Shown here one piece after another: positions 9,555-17,893 of a DNA stretch of 57,193 bases (positions within the stretch are counted from its first letter, which is position 1; every line of letters begins with the position of its first letter). Origin of the DNA: Saccharospirillaceae bacterium (GTDB taxonomy: Bacteria > Pseudomonadota > Gammaproteobacteria > Pseudomonadales > Natronospirillaceae); the NCBI GenBank assembly GCA_007116635.1, contig SKIB01000120.1:1-57193 (forward strand), in the 5' to 3' direction. The translations under genes were made by a program, and so were the position numbers. The notes under the pieces were generated by a model, which saw nothing but the letters and a program-made list of their open reading frames with translations, did not search any database and was not told the DNA's origin.

Positions 9555-9842
9555 GTGGTGTTTGGCCTTGTGAGCGGGGGGGTGAAAAGCTTTCTCTCTG
9601 CTCTGGGTGGCTAGCTGTGCAATAGTTTGGCGCGTAATGACCATTTAGACATGGGGTAACTCTCACCATTACTTTGTTTTAAGCTTAGTAGGCTATTGAT
9701 ATTTTGCTTAACTAAAGTGTGTTTTTGTCTTGGCAAAGCAAATGACAAGTTTATCTGCTGCATGGCCAAGATACTGGGCCTCAGAGATGGCAGCAGCGCC
9801 AAGACTCTAGGCATGGATCTATAAACCGATTTGGAGAACTGT
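9555..9842. other. Divergent intergenic region before the cytochrome b gene
   Basis: These 288 bases between the cob promoter and the plus-strand cytochrome b gene are AT-richer than the flanks (notably 9650-9760). I see no gene, RNA or repeat here and no convincing -35/-10 pair for the plus-strand gene. The GGAG site for that gene lies at 9833-9836. Confidence 0.4.
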
Positions 9843-10532
9843 ATGAACTCGACAACTGCTCGTACCAAGGTCTGGCCTTGGCCGGTTCGTTTTGCGCATT
9901 ACAACCTCTTACTTTGTTTGCCCTTGCTATTGCTGACCGGCAATATGGGTTGGCTGTACTGGCATGCCGCCCTTGGTTTGTGGTTAATGGCGGTGCTGTT
10001 GTTTCGTGTAACTTATGCCTTGATGGTGACCGATTACGCCAGCTTTCGCTCACTGCTTTACTCGCCCATTGCCAGTCTGAGCTATCTTTGGTCGGTTATT
10101 CGCGCAAAAGAGGTTCAGCCTTACCCTGGGCACAACCCCGCCGGAAGCAATATGGTGCTGTTGCTCTGGGGGCTGTTACTGCTGCAAATCGGTCTGGGTT
10201 TGTTTAGCTCTGGCACCATTTTCTATCAAGGCCCCTTGGCGCATTGGATCAGTTTTGAGCTTTCGTTACAGCTGACGGATTGGCATAAGCAGATGCCAGG
10301 GGTGTTGTTGGTGTTGATAGCCTTGCACATTGCGGCGGTGCTCTGGACGCAATTTGCTCTGAAAGAGCGCATTCTCAAGGCAATCTTTGTTGATGGGGAA
10401 AAAGAGGGCCAGTTTGCTACTGGGCGATTGGATGCTCGGGCCATGTGGATTGCGTTGAGCATTGCTATGCTGCTGTTGGCTGTGGTGGTTGGCTTGGGGT
10501 ATCAGGGCGGTTTTTGGCGTTTAATACCCTAG
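9843..10532 (+). CDS. Cytochrome b561-type membrane cytochrome
   Basis: This 229-residue protein has about four to five transmembrane helices and the pattern of bacterial cytochrome b561/b6-type proteins. Candidate haem ligands are the histidines in RFAHYNLL near residue 19, YWHAALG near 43, TDWHKQMPG near 148 and ALHIAAVLW near 162. Such proteins pass electrons between a quinone or periplasmic partner and a c-type cytochrome or enzyme. The start is ATG 9843 with GGAG seven bases upstream; an in-frame TTG lies at 9831. No cytochrome c or catalytic partner gene is adjacent, so its redox partner is unknown. Confidence 0.8.
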   Translation: MNSTTARTKVWPWPVRFAHYNLLLCLPLLLLTGNMGWLYWHAALGLWLMAVLLFRVTYALMVTDYASFRSLLYSPIASLSYLWSVIRAKEVQPYPGHNPAGSNMVLLLWGLLLLQIGLGLFSSGTIFYQGPLAHWISFELSLQLTDWHKQMPGVLLVLIALHIAAVLWTQFALKERILKAIFVDGEKEGQFATGRLDARAMWIALSIAMLLLAVVVGLGYQGGFWRLIP

Positions 10533-10690
10533 TACGGCAGTTAAAACCCTTTTTCACTTTGATGTTGCGATATGTGGTGTGGACGCTAAGTGTTGATTTA
10601 CATAAATTGTCCGCAATTGCTGGTCCATTTTGTTAGCCGAAGTATCACTCCTGATTGTTACAATCACTCTCTTGCAATTGGATGACAACA

Positions 10691-10730
10691 GCCTAAGGAT
10701 CCAGCTTATTCTAAAGCTGGAGCCTTAGGC
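10691..10730. terminator. Long inverted repeat between converging genes
   Basis: Two 17-base arms (10691-10707 and 10714-10730) pair with one mismatch around a 6-base loop. The element sits between the 3' ends of the cytochrome b gene and the minus-strand DsbA-family gene. No T-run follows on either strand, so it may be a bidirectional 3'-end stem-loop rather than a classic intrinsic terminator. Confidence 0.5.
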
Positions 10731-10771
10731 CGATTGAGTATGCCACCTTACATAAGATGACCTGAAGCTCC

Positions 10772-11596
10772 TTATTCCTCAGCTACGCGTTCGCGCAGAC
10801 GATTTAGGGCGTCCTGTAAATTAGCCAAGGGCTGGGCGCCATGAACAGCAATGACCTGGCCAGATGGGTTGTGTCTTAGGATGTTGCCCGGTGTGCCACT
10901 GATACCAGCATTTTGACCATCAAGGAAATCAGCCTGCACAGTATCTTGATGTCTGCGACTGTCAAAGCACTCTTCAAACTCAGCTTGGTCAAGTCCTGCA
11001 TCAACTGCTAGGCCTTTAATGTCTTCTAGAGTCATGCCGCGACCACCGCCACTGGTGGTGCTTATAATGCTGTCAGTTAGTTGCCAGAATGCATCAGTAC
11101 CACCCAGTTCACCAGCGCACTCCACGGCTTCGGCTTGTAAGGAGGCCAAGGGGTTGTGGTGCTCAAGAGGGAAGTGACGATACACCCAGTTAACGTCATC
11201 GTTGGCTTCAACAAACTCTTTAGCAGTGTTGTGGAAACGAGCACAGAATGGACACTCAAAGTCAGAGTACTCGATCAAAGTAAAGGGTGCCTCAGGATTG
11301 CCGCGAATGTAATCATTCTCAGGGTCTACCGCGCGAGCACGCATAGAAACGGCACTGGAAGCAGCTTCTTGGGCATCACGTTGGGCTGTTTGTTGTTTAA
11401 TAATGAATTCTTCTATGCCTTCTTCAATTCTGGCTTGACGCTCAGGCTCTAGCAACCTGAGCTGTCCCAATTGTTCAGTAACCTGTTGTTGGACGCGTTG
11501 ATCAATAAGTTCAATTAATTCAGGGCTTAATTCATGGTTGTGGCTCTGTACTGCCATGCTCAGGGGTGCTAGCAGTAATAGGGGGGCAAAACGCAT
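10772..11596 (-). CDS. DsbA-family thiol:disulfide oxidoreductase with N-terminal coiled coil
   Basis: This 274-residue protein carries a short signal peptide (RFAPLLLLAPLSMAVQS). A charged, probably coiled-coil region rich in E, Q and R follows at about residues 25-85, and then a DsbA-like thioredoxin domain. The active site is CPFC (in DFECPFCARFH near residue 118) and the cis-proline loop is GTPG near 235. The layout resembles Com1/BdbD/ScsC-like proteins, in which an N-terminal helix mediates oligomerisation, so isomerase or oxidase roles are both possible. I chose ATG 11596, with GGAGAAAG upstream, over an earlier start at 11638 that would hide the signal peptide. Confidence 0.82.
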   Translation of the reverse strand: MRFAPLLLLAPLSMAVQSHNHELSPELIELIDQRVQQQVTEQLGQLRLLEPERQARIEEGIEEFIIKQQTAQRDAQEAASSAVSMRARAVDPENDYIRGNPEAPFTLIEYSDFECPFCARFHNTAKEFVEANDDVNWVYRHFPLEHHNPLASLQAEAVECAGELGGTDAFWQLTDSIISTTSGGGRGMTLEDIKGLAVDAGLDQAEFEECFDSRRHQDTVQADFLDGQNAGISGTPGNILRHNPSGQVIAVHGAQPLANLQDALNRLRERVAEE

Positions 11597-11718
11597 GGCT
11601 TTCTCCAATACAAATAGTGAAAGTACATTTGGCCACAAAGCAGGCTGCTGCTCAAGCGACCAGCAGGCATTTTTACAATTAATCAGTTACCATGTGTCGA
11701 ATATTGAGGAGACACACC

Positions 11719-12939
11719 ATGACCGACAAATCTCAACGCCTGCAAGAACTTAAAGAGTCTTTGGCCCATGCCCAGCCTGCAACTCTGGCCATTCGTGATG
11801 CTATTGCTCGTTCACAGCACGACGAGCACTCTGAAGCCCTCTATTTAACTTCTAGCTATGTGTTTGCAAGTGCTTCCGAGGCGGCCGCTCGCTTCGCTGG
11901 TGATGTTCCAGGAAATGTCTATTCACGCTACACCAACCCAACGGTGCAGCAGTTTGAGCAACGCTTGGCGGCCATGGAAGCAGGGGAGGCGGCCTGTGCC
12001 ACCAGTTCGGGCATGGCAGCGATATTGTCTACCGCCATGGCCTTTCTAAAGGCTGGCGACCACATGATTTGTTCGCAGGCGGTCTTTGGTGCCACCATTG
12101 CACTCTTTGATAAGTACTTGAAAAAATTTGCCATTGACATCACCTATGTGCCGCAAACCGACCTTGAAGCCTGGCAAGCGGCGGTTAAACCCAACACCAA
12201 GCTGCTTTATTGCGAGTCTCCTTCTAATCCCTTGGCCGAGGTGGCGGACATTGCAGCTTTAAGCAAGATTGCTAAGCAGGCAGGGGCCAGGCTGGTGGTA
12301 GATAATTGTTTTTGTACGCCCATTTTGCAACGCCCTCTAACTCTGGGGGCGGATCTGGTGATTCACTCCGCCACTAAGTACATCGATGGCCAAGGCCGCT
12401 GCCTTGGCGGTGCGGTGGTGGGTAGTCAGGAGGACATCAACGAGTTGGTGGGTGTGGTGCGCACCTGCGGTCCAACGCTGAGCGCTTTTAATGCCTGGGT
12501 GCTGCTAAAAGGTTTAGAAACTCTGGCGCTACGCATGGCAGTGCATTGTCGTCAAGCGGAACAGCTGGCGCGCTGGTTGCAGCAGCAGCCGCAAGTGGCT
12601 AAGGTGTACTACTGTGGTCTTGAGGAGCATCCTTCGTATTCATTGGCCAAACAGCAGCAGCCTGGCGGCTTTGGTGGTGTATTGGCTTTTGAGGTTAAGG
12701 GTGGTCAACAGCAAGCCTGGCAAGTCATTGACGCTACTCGTTTGCTGTCCATTACTGCCAATCTGGGTGATGCCAAAACCACCATCACCCATCCGGCCAC
12801 CACCACTCATGGTCGTCTGAGTCCAGAGCAGCGCCAAGCGGCCGGCATCAGTGATGCCCTGATTCGCATCAGTGTGGGTCTGGAAGACATTAAAGACCTG
12901 CAAGCTGATCTGGCGAGAGCCTTGGCCAGTATTGCTTAA
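11719..12939 (+). CDS. metZ: O-succinylhomoserine sulfhydrylase
   Basis: This 406-residue PLP enzyme of the Cys/Met metabolism family makes homocysteine directly from O-succinylhomoserine and sulfide. The substrate-phosphate and PLP region SRYTNPTVQQFE is near residue 75, ATSSGMAAI near 95, and the PLP lysine lies in HSATKYIDGQGRCLGG near 215. The DGQGR sequence after the lysine is characteristic of MetZ and differs from MetB. The start is ATG 11719 behind TGAGGAG. It is divergent from the DsbA-family gene and 49 bases before moxR, with which it may be cotranscribed. Confidence 0.92.
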   Translation: MTDKSQRLQELKESLAHAQPATLAIRDAIARSQHDEHSEALYLTSSYVFASASEAAARFAGDVPGNVYSRYTNPTVQQFEQRLAAMEAGEAACATSSGMAAILSTAMAFLKAGDHMICSQAVFGATIALFDKYLKKFAIDITYVPQTDLEAWQAAVKPNTKLLYCESPSNPLAEVADIAALSKIAKQAGARLVVDNCFCTPILQRPLTLGADLVIHSATKYIDGQGRCLGGAVVGSQEDINELVGVVRTCGPTLSAFNAWVLLKGLETLALRMAVHCRQAEQLARWLQQQPQVAKVYYCGLEEHPSYSLAKQQQPGGFGGVLAFEVKGGQQQAWQVIDATRLLSITANLGDAKTTITHPATTTHGRLSPEQRQAAGISDALIRISVGLEDIKDLQADLARALASIA

Positions 12940-12988
12940 AGTGAAAACGGATCGCATGAATCCTGAATCCATCGTTAAGGGAGTGAGT

Positions 12989-13906
12989 ATGCAAGCCATA
13001 AACGCCATTATAACCCAGCTTAATCAAGTCATTCTGGGTAAGGAGCGGCAAGTCAGTTTGGCTCTGGCCTGTTTGTTGGCCAAAGGGCATTTATTGCTTG
13101 AGGATTTGCCTGGCATGGGTAAAACCACATTGGCTCAGGCTTTGGCCGGTGTCTTTGATCTGCAGTTTCGCCGCTTGCAGTTTACCTCCGATCTGCTGCC
13201 CAGTGATGTAACGGGCGGCAATGTGCTGGATTTGAAAAGCTCGCAAATGACCCTACTGCCAGGGCCAGTCTTTACTCAGCTATTGCTGGCTGATGAACTC
13301 AATCGTGCCAGTCCCAAAGCGCAATCGGCTCTGTTAGAAGCCATGGAAGAGGGACAGGTAAGTATTGATGGTCAAAGTCATGCCCTGCCTGAGCCATTCT
13401 TTGTCATCGCCACGCAAAACCCGCAACAGCAACTGGGCACTCATCCTCTGCCCGAGAGCCAGCTCGATCGATTTTTGTTTTGCATCAGCCTAGGCTACCC
13501 GGATCCCAAGCGGGAGCGTGAACTGTTGCGCCCTGATCATGTCAGTGGCCGCAATCATGCTGTGCAGCCCATGGCCAGTCTATCCCAGTTGCGTCAGTGG
13601 CAAGCTCAGGTGCAAGGCCAGCAATTGGCCGAGCCAGTGCTGGATTACATTCAAGCCCTGCTTGCTGCTACCCGTGATCCCAGTCAGTTTCGCTTGGGTT
13701 TGTCGCCCAGGGCTGGTCAGGCTTTAGTTCGGGTTGCTCAGGCCTGGTCAATGCTGGCCGGAAGAGAATTTGTCGTGGTTGATGATGTGCAGCAGGTTTT
13801 TGTAGCTCTGGCTAGCCATCGTTTGCAACCCATCAACAGTCAGTCCGGTGCTTTCGCTGCCCAGCAATTGCTGCAGCAGGTGCCGAGCGAGCCTTGGGCG
13901 CAGTGA
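12989..13906 (+). CDS. MoxR-family AAA+ ATPase
   Basis: This 305-residue AAA+ protein has Walker A DLPGMGKTTLA near residue 40 and Walker B LLLADELNRASPKAQSALLEAMEE near 105, followed by the sensor region FVIATQNPQQQLGTHPLPESQLDRF. These are signatures of the MoxR branch, which acts with DUF58/von Willebrand-type partners as a chaperone-like system. The start at 12989 follows AAGGGAG at a good distance; ATG 12956 is an alternative that adds 11 residues. The stop overlaps the start of the DUF58 gene, so the three genes moxR, DUF58 and tgpA form one operon. Confidence 0.92.
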   Translation: MQAINAIITQLNQVILGKERQVSLALACLLAKGHLLLEDLPGMGKTTLAQALAGVFDLQFRRLQFTSDLLPSDVTGGNVLDLKSSQMTLLPGPVFTQLLLADELNRASPKAQSALLEAMEEGQVSIDGQSHALPEPFFVIATQNPQQQLGTHPLPESQLDRFLFCISLGYPDPKRERELLRPDHVSGRNHAVQPMASLSQLRQWQAQVQGQQLAEPVLDYIQALLAATRDPSQFRLGLSPRAGQALVRVAQAWSMLAGREFVVVDDVQQVFVALASHRLQPINSQSGAFAAQQLLQQVPSEPWAQ

Positions 13907-14874
13907 TGAAAAGCTGGTTGCAAGCCAATGTGCAGGCCTGGTCAGTGCGCAAGCATGGCCAGCATGACCAGCACCGACTGCGAGCCAACTCCATGCTGTT
14001 GGTGCCAACTCGCTTTGGCATGGCTTGGTTGCTCTTGCTCTTGTTGCTCTGGTTAGCGGCCATCAACTATCAGAATGGCTTGATTTTGCTGATGACCTTT
14101 GTGTTGTTTGCCTTTTGGCTGCTGGCGCTGCATTTGACCAATGCTCAGCTCTCAGGTTTGCGTTTGCAGCTAAAGGCAGTGAGCCCTGGGGTTTTGGGTG
14201 CTAATCATGAACTTAGGTTGCTAGTGACCAGCCCCAAGCAGGTGTTGCAACTGCAGCTTGACTGGTCCGGTCAGCATGGCGCTCAGCTGCAGTCGCAGTC
14301 CCAAGGCCTGGTGCTCAGTCTGCAGGCCAATACCGAACAAAGCCTGAGCCTGTATTGTCAATCCAGTCAGCGTGGCTGGCAGTCTTTGCCTTTGCTTAAA
14401 GTTAGTACCCAGGCGCCATGGGGATTATTTTATTGTGCTGCCTATCTGCAATTTGAATCAAAATTGCTGGCCTGGCCTAAGCCCGTTGCCGCCGAGCCTC
14501 AGGCCTTGGCCATGGGTGAGGCCGATGAAGATATTGGCCAGCTTGGCAAGCAGCAGGGCGATGAATTTGACTCAGTCGTTGCCGCAGATCCCATGGCCAA
14601 GCAACAACGCATTCTCTGGCGGCGTTATCTGCGCACTGGCGAACTGCTGCAAGCACGCTTTGAACAGCCCTTGGCCATTGCTCATCTTAGCTGGTACGCC
14701 TACCCGCATTTGCCAGTCGAGCAGCGGTTATCTGCTCTCTGTGCCGCCCTGTTAGAGGCCAAAGAGCAGGGAGCCAGGGTTGGCCTTGAGCTGCCTGGAC
14801 GTCAATTTGAAGCCGATTTAGGGCAGGCCCATTACCTCAATTTATTGCAGGCTTTGGCAGAATATGAAGCATAA
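13906..14874 (+). CDS. DUF58 domain protein, membrane-anchored partner of MoxR
   Basis: This 322-residue protein has two adjacent transmembrane helices at about residues 38-58 and 62-80 and then a soluble beta-rich and von Willebrand-like region. The DUF58 motif is visible as RILWRRYLRTGELLQARFEQ near residue 240, the version of the usual DW...AR.G.L pattern in this sub-group. DUF58 proteins are regularly encoded between MoxR ATPases and transglutaminase-like proteins. The start ATG overlaps the moxR stop by one base, and the stop lies inside the start of tgpA. The biochemical role is unproven in the family. Confidence 0.88.
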   Translation: MKSWLQANVQAWSVRKHGQHDQHRLRANSMLLVPTRFGMAWLLLLLLLWLAAINYQNGLILLMTFVLFAFWLLALHLTNAQLSGLRLQLKAVSPGVLGANHELRLLVTSPKQVLQLQLDWSGQHGAQLQSQSQGLVLSLQANTEQSLSLYCQSSQRGWQSLPLLKVSTQAPWGLFYCAAYLQFESKLLAWPKPVAAEPQALAMGEADEDIGQLGKQQGDEFDSVVAADPMAKQQRILWRRYLRTGELLQARFEQPLAIAHLSWYAYPHLPVEQRLSALCAALLEAKEQGARVGLELPGRQFEADLGQAHYLNLLQALAEYEA

Positions 14875-16900
14875 CGACTCTCTTAATTGGCTGGCGGTCA
14901 GAGAGCAGTTGCTGCTACAGCTCTTGGTTCTGCTGCCCTGGTGGTGGTTACTGCCGCTGCAGATCAGTTTGCTGTTGCATGCCTTGTTGGCCTATCGTTG
15001 GTTGGCGGTGCGCAAGCAATGGCGAACCCTTGGCTCAGGCTGGGCTCTGCTGCTGGCGCTGCCCAGTTTGGCGCTACTGTGGGTCAGCTTTGCTGGTCGC
15101 TGGTCTGTGGATGCGGCCAGTGCGTTTTTGCTCTGTATGTATGTGCTGAAGTCCATTGAAAGCAAGGGTCAGCGCGATGCGCAGCTCCTGGTGCTGCTTG
15201 GCTTGTTCGTGGTCGGCTGTGGCTTTTTGTTTCATCAAGGCATTCTCTATTCGCTCTGGGTGCTGGTGTTGATTTATGCCCACCTCAATTGGCTGCAAGC
15301 CCTGTTGCAAAAGCCTTGGTTGCAGGCGCAATCTCAGTCTGTTTGGTCGCTCTGGGCCGTGCCGCGTCAGGCCAAGTGGTTGCTGTTAATCCTGCCCTTG
15401 GGTTTTTTGATGTCGGCCCTGTTCCCTAGGCTGCCGCCCCTGTGGCAAATGCCCCTGCCTAACTCTCAGTTTGTCGGCTTGCAAACCGAACTGGATCTCA
15501 GTTCGATGCAAGACTTGGCGCAGAACAGTAGCGTGGCCTTTCGCGCCAACTTTGAAGGCAGCGTCCCCAGTAGCCTTTATTGGCGTGGCCTGACCTTAAA
15601 TTATCATGATGGTCAAAGCTGGCAGGAGCTGGCACCTGGCCAGCAGTGGCCTAATAACCTAGCCCCTAGTTATCGAGCCTCAGAACAGCCTTTAAGCTAT
15701 GAGGTGATCTTGCCGCCAACGGGTCAACGGTTGTTGTTCAGCTTGGACTACCCCGGCTGGCAAAGCAACGACATTGCCTGGCAGCCGGATCATAGCCTGA
15801 GACATAGAACCAATATTACTCAACCCTTGCGCTATCGGCTTGAGCGCTTAGCTCAGGATTATCAGCCGGAAGATCCAAGGGTGCTGGCCATGGCGCAGCA
15901 GCAAATTCAACAAAACCCACGCATGCAAGCCCTAGTCGAGCAATTAACGGCTGAATTGCAGCAAAGCTTAAACCACAGGGTCGAGCCAGAGGCCGAGCAA
16001 ATTGTTGCTCAGATTGAGTCATGGTTTTTGTCACAGCCCTTTTTCTATCGCTTGCAGACTCCTGCTCTGGGTAGTCGCGACCAGATTGATCGCTTTTTGT
16101 TTGAGTCCAAAATTGGCTTTTGTTCACACTATGCCGCCAGTTTGGTACTGATGTTGCGTCATGCCGGCGTGCCAGCACGCATGGTAGCTGGCTACCTTGG
16201 TGGTGAGCCGCATCCCAATGGTGAGTATTGGCTGATTCGGCAAAACGAAGCCCATGCCTGGGTAGAGTATTACCAGCCTGGCAAGGGATGGATTCTGGTG
16301 GATCCAACTGCCTGGGTGGCTCCTGAGCGAGTGCTAAGCGATAGCCGTGAATGGCGAACTGAGGCCGGGCTGAGCGACGGCTTTTGGCATGGTTCGGGCG
16401 TTCCCTGGTTGACTCGAGCGGCCTGGCGCTGGGATGAGCTTAACTATCAATGGCAGCGCCTCATGGTTGGCTTTGAGGTGGATCAGCCCACAGAGCGTTG
16501 GCTGGCCCTGACTCAATTTTGGTTGGCTTATTGGCATTGGTTGCTGGCTGGCTTGTTGACCCTGATCGCCTTCGGTAGTGGGCTTTATGCATGGCGAGTA
16601 CACAGCTCTAGGGCTAGGTATTTAAGGTTATGGCGCAAACTACGCCGCCAGCTGGAAAAACAGCACGGCCGTCAGCCTTCCTGGTCAGCTCAGCAGTGGT
16701 TAGAGCTGCTCGCTGGCCCTGAGGCGGCTGAACTGCAGACAATTTGGCTTAGTTATCATTATCAGGTATCCAGCTCGGCCAGCATCAAAAATCAGCAGGA
16801 GAGGCGGATGTCAGCCTTGATTTTAGTATTGTTGGCACGACTGTCTGAGTCATCTGCCAAGGATCAAGGCTTAGCAGCAACGCATCTTCGCCAAAATTAA
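14864..16900 (+). CDS. tgpA: TgpA-type DUF3488 transglutaminase-like membrane protein
   Basis: This 678-residue protein begins with about five or six membrane helices (to about residue 190, DUF3488) followed by a periplasmic transglutaminase-like domain. A later membrane helix lies near residue 560 and a cytoplasmic tail follows. The Cys-His-Asp triad is visible in IGFCSHYAASLVLMLRHAGVPAR (Cys near 425), NEAHAWVEYY (His near 464) and WILVDPTAW (Asp near 479). TgpA of Pseudomonas aeruginosa is a periplasmic transglutaminase reported as important for viability. It overlaps the DUF58 gene by 11 bases. Its last 116 bases overlap a minus-strand gene. Confidence 0.9.
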   Translation: MKHNDSLNWLAVREQLLLQLLVLLPWWWLLPLQISLLLHALLAYRWLAVRKQWRTLGSGWALLLALPSLALLWVSFAGRWSVDAASAFLLCMYVLKSIESKGQRDAQLLVLLGLFVVGCGFLFHQGILYSLWVLVLIYAHLNWLQALLQKPWLQAQSQSVWSLWAVPRQAKWLLLILPLGFLMSALFPRLPPLWQMPLPNSQFVGLQTELDLSSMQDLAQNSSVAFRANFEGSVPSSLYWRGLTLNYHDGQSWQELAPGQQWPNNLAPSYRASEQPLSYEVILPPTGQRLLFSLDYPGWQSNDIAWQPDHSLRHRTNITQPLRYRLERLAQDYQPEDPRVLAMAQQQIQQNPRMQALVEQLTAELQQSLNHRVEPEAEQIVAQIESWFLSQPFFYRLQTPALGSRDQIDRFLFESKIGFCSHYAASLVLMLRHAGVPARMVAGYLGGEPHPNGEYWLIRQNEAHAWVEYYQPGKGWILVDPTAWVAPERVLSDSREWRTEAGLSDGFWHGSGVPWLTRAAWRWDELNYQWQRLMVGFEVDQPTERWLALTQFWLAYWHWLLAGLLTLIAFGSGLYAWRVHSSRARYLRLWRKLRRQLEKQHGRQPSWSAQQWLELLAGPEAAELQTIWLSYHYQVSSSASIKNQQERRMSALILVLLARLSESSAKDQGLAATHLRQN

Positions 16901-17822
16901 GATTGGCTAGCAGTGACATAGGGCTAGATATTATTGGCCGTTGGCTTGCTTGCAATAGGCTCCAGGCTTGGGCAAACCAAGGCTGCCTCATGCGCAGCTC
17001 TAGAGCGCCGTTAAACTGTACAAAAATAGGTAGCTGTTCATGTTGTTGTTCAATGCTCTGCATAATGCTTGGGCTTTCTTGGTGCACCAGCTTGATTAAG
17101 CTTGACGCAGTTTTTTCTTGCCATTGATCCCTTTGTTGGACGAAGACCTTTGCTTTGGGGCGCATTAGACGCCATTGATACTGTGCCCAGGTGATTTCCA
17201 GTTGAGGCAGCAAGGCCTGATTGGTTTGTTGTACTTTGCTGGGTTGGCCGCAGCTAAAGACCCAGCTACGAAAACCAGAGCTGTAGCTGTTCAGCCTGGC
17301 TTTGATGGATCTGGGGCTGAGTGCAGAGCCGCTGTGCCCAGCATCCTGTGAACTCAGGGCAAGGTTGGGTAGCAAGCCATTACTAAGACGCCATAAATAA
17401 AAGCCCAGTCTTTGAGCATCAGCCCCAAAGCATGGACTACTGATGCAATGGCTTTGCAACTCTTCGCGCAACTGCAACTCTATCGGTGGGTGCTTTAAGG
17501 CCTGCTTAAGTGTAGCCTCTGCCTCGTGCTCAGGTTGCCTGGTTAACCAGATCAGATGGCGCACAGTGGTCAAGTTTTGCTGCTTTAGGCCGTTGATAAG
17601 ATCACTGACCTGAGAGGGAATGTCTTCTGCTTGTTGGCAATGCTGGCTTAGGGCCAGTTGGTAGAATCTTAGCCTCAGTTCGGCGGTAGCTCGATCCATA
17701 AGTAAGCAACGATCAAGCCTTTGTCGTTTGGCAATCACCTGAGCCCAAACCTGTTGATTCTGGTTCCACTGCATTAAATTTACAGGGCAGAATTCCGCAT
17801 CGATTAAAAGTAGACTGTTCAT
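16785..17822 (-). CDS. Hypothetical protein, overlaps tgpA antisense
   Basis: I do not recognise this protein of about 345 residues. It starts NSLLLIDAEFCPVNLMQW, is rich in Gln and Leu, and shows no signal peptide, clear membrane helix or nucleotide-binding loop. ATG 17822 and GTG 17840 are both possible starts and neither has a good ribosome binding site. It is divergent from gltX, with its start within 75 bases of the gltX start. Its last 116 bases lie opposite the end of tgpA. The long open frame and protein-like composition argue that it is real, but there is no functional clue. Confidence 0.6.
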   Translation of the reverse strand: MNSLLLIDAEFCPVNLMQWNQNQQVWAQVIAKRQRLDRCLLMDRATAELRLRFYQLALSQHCQQAEDIPSQVSDLINGLKQQNLTTVRHLIWLTRQPEHEAEATLKQALKHPPIELQLREELQSHCISSPCFGADAQRLGFYLWRLSNGLLPNLALSSQDAGHSGSALSPRSIKARLNSYSSGFRSWVFSCGQPSKVQQTNQALLPQLEITWAQYQWRLMRPKAKVFVQQRDQWQEKTASSLIKLVHQESPSIMQSIEQQHEQLPIFVQFNGALELRMRQPWFAQAWSLLQASQRPIISSPMSLLANLNFGEDALLLSLDPWQMTQTVVPTILKSRLTSASPADF

Positions 17823-17829
17823 CTCGTGG

Positions 17830-17858
17830 TTCGCAATCACCGGATTAGCCTATATAAT
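17830..17858 (+). promoter_or_regulatory. Sigma70-type promoter of gltX
   Basis: TATAAT at 17853-17858 is a perfect -10. TTCGCA at 17830-17835 is a 4/6 match to the -35, with 17 bases between. The leader to the gltX ATG is about 30 bases. Confidence 0.6.
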
Positions 17859-17893
17859 GGCTGTTTTTTAAGAACATCGCTAGGAATCCTAAT

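Noticed and set aside
8886-9842. Cobalamin riboswitch upstream of cobO
   Set aside because: No B12-box-like sequence on the minus strand, and the promoter leaves a leader of only about 40 bases.
10650-10690. Second Pho-box-like sequence (TTGTCAT-CCAA-TTG on the minus strand)
   Set aside because: Only the first heptamer fits, the next repeat is poor, and no gene start lies downstream in that direction.
12640-13008. Minus-strand open frame of 122 codons opposite metZ
   Set aside because: It is antisense to a well-supported conserved gene and its composition is a mirror of the metZ codons.
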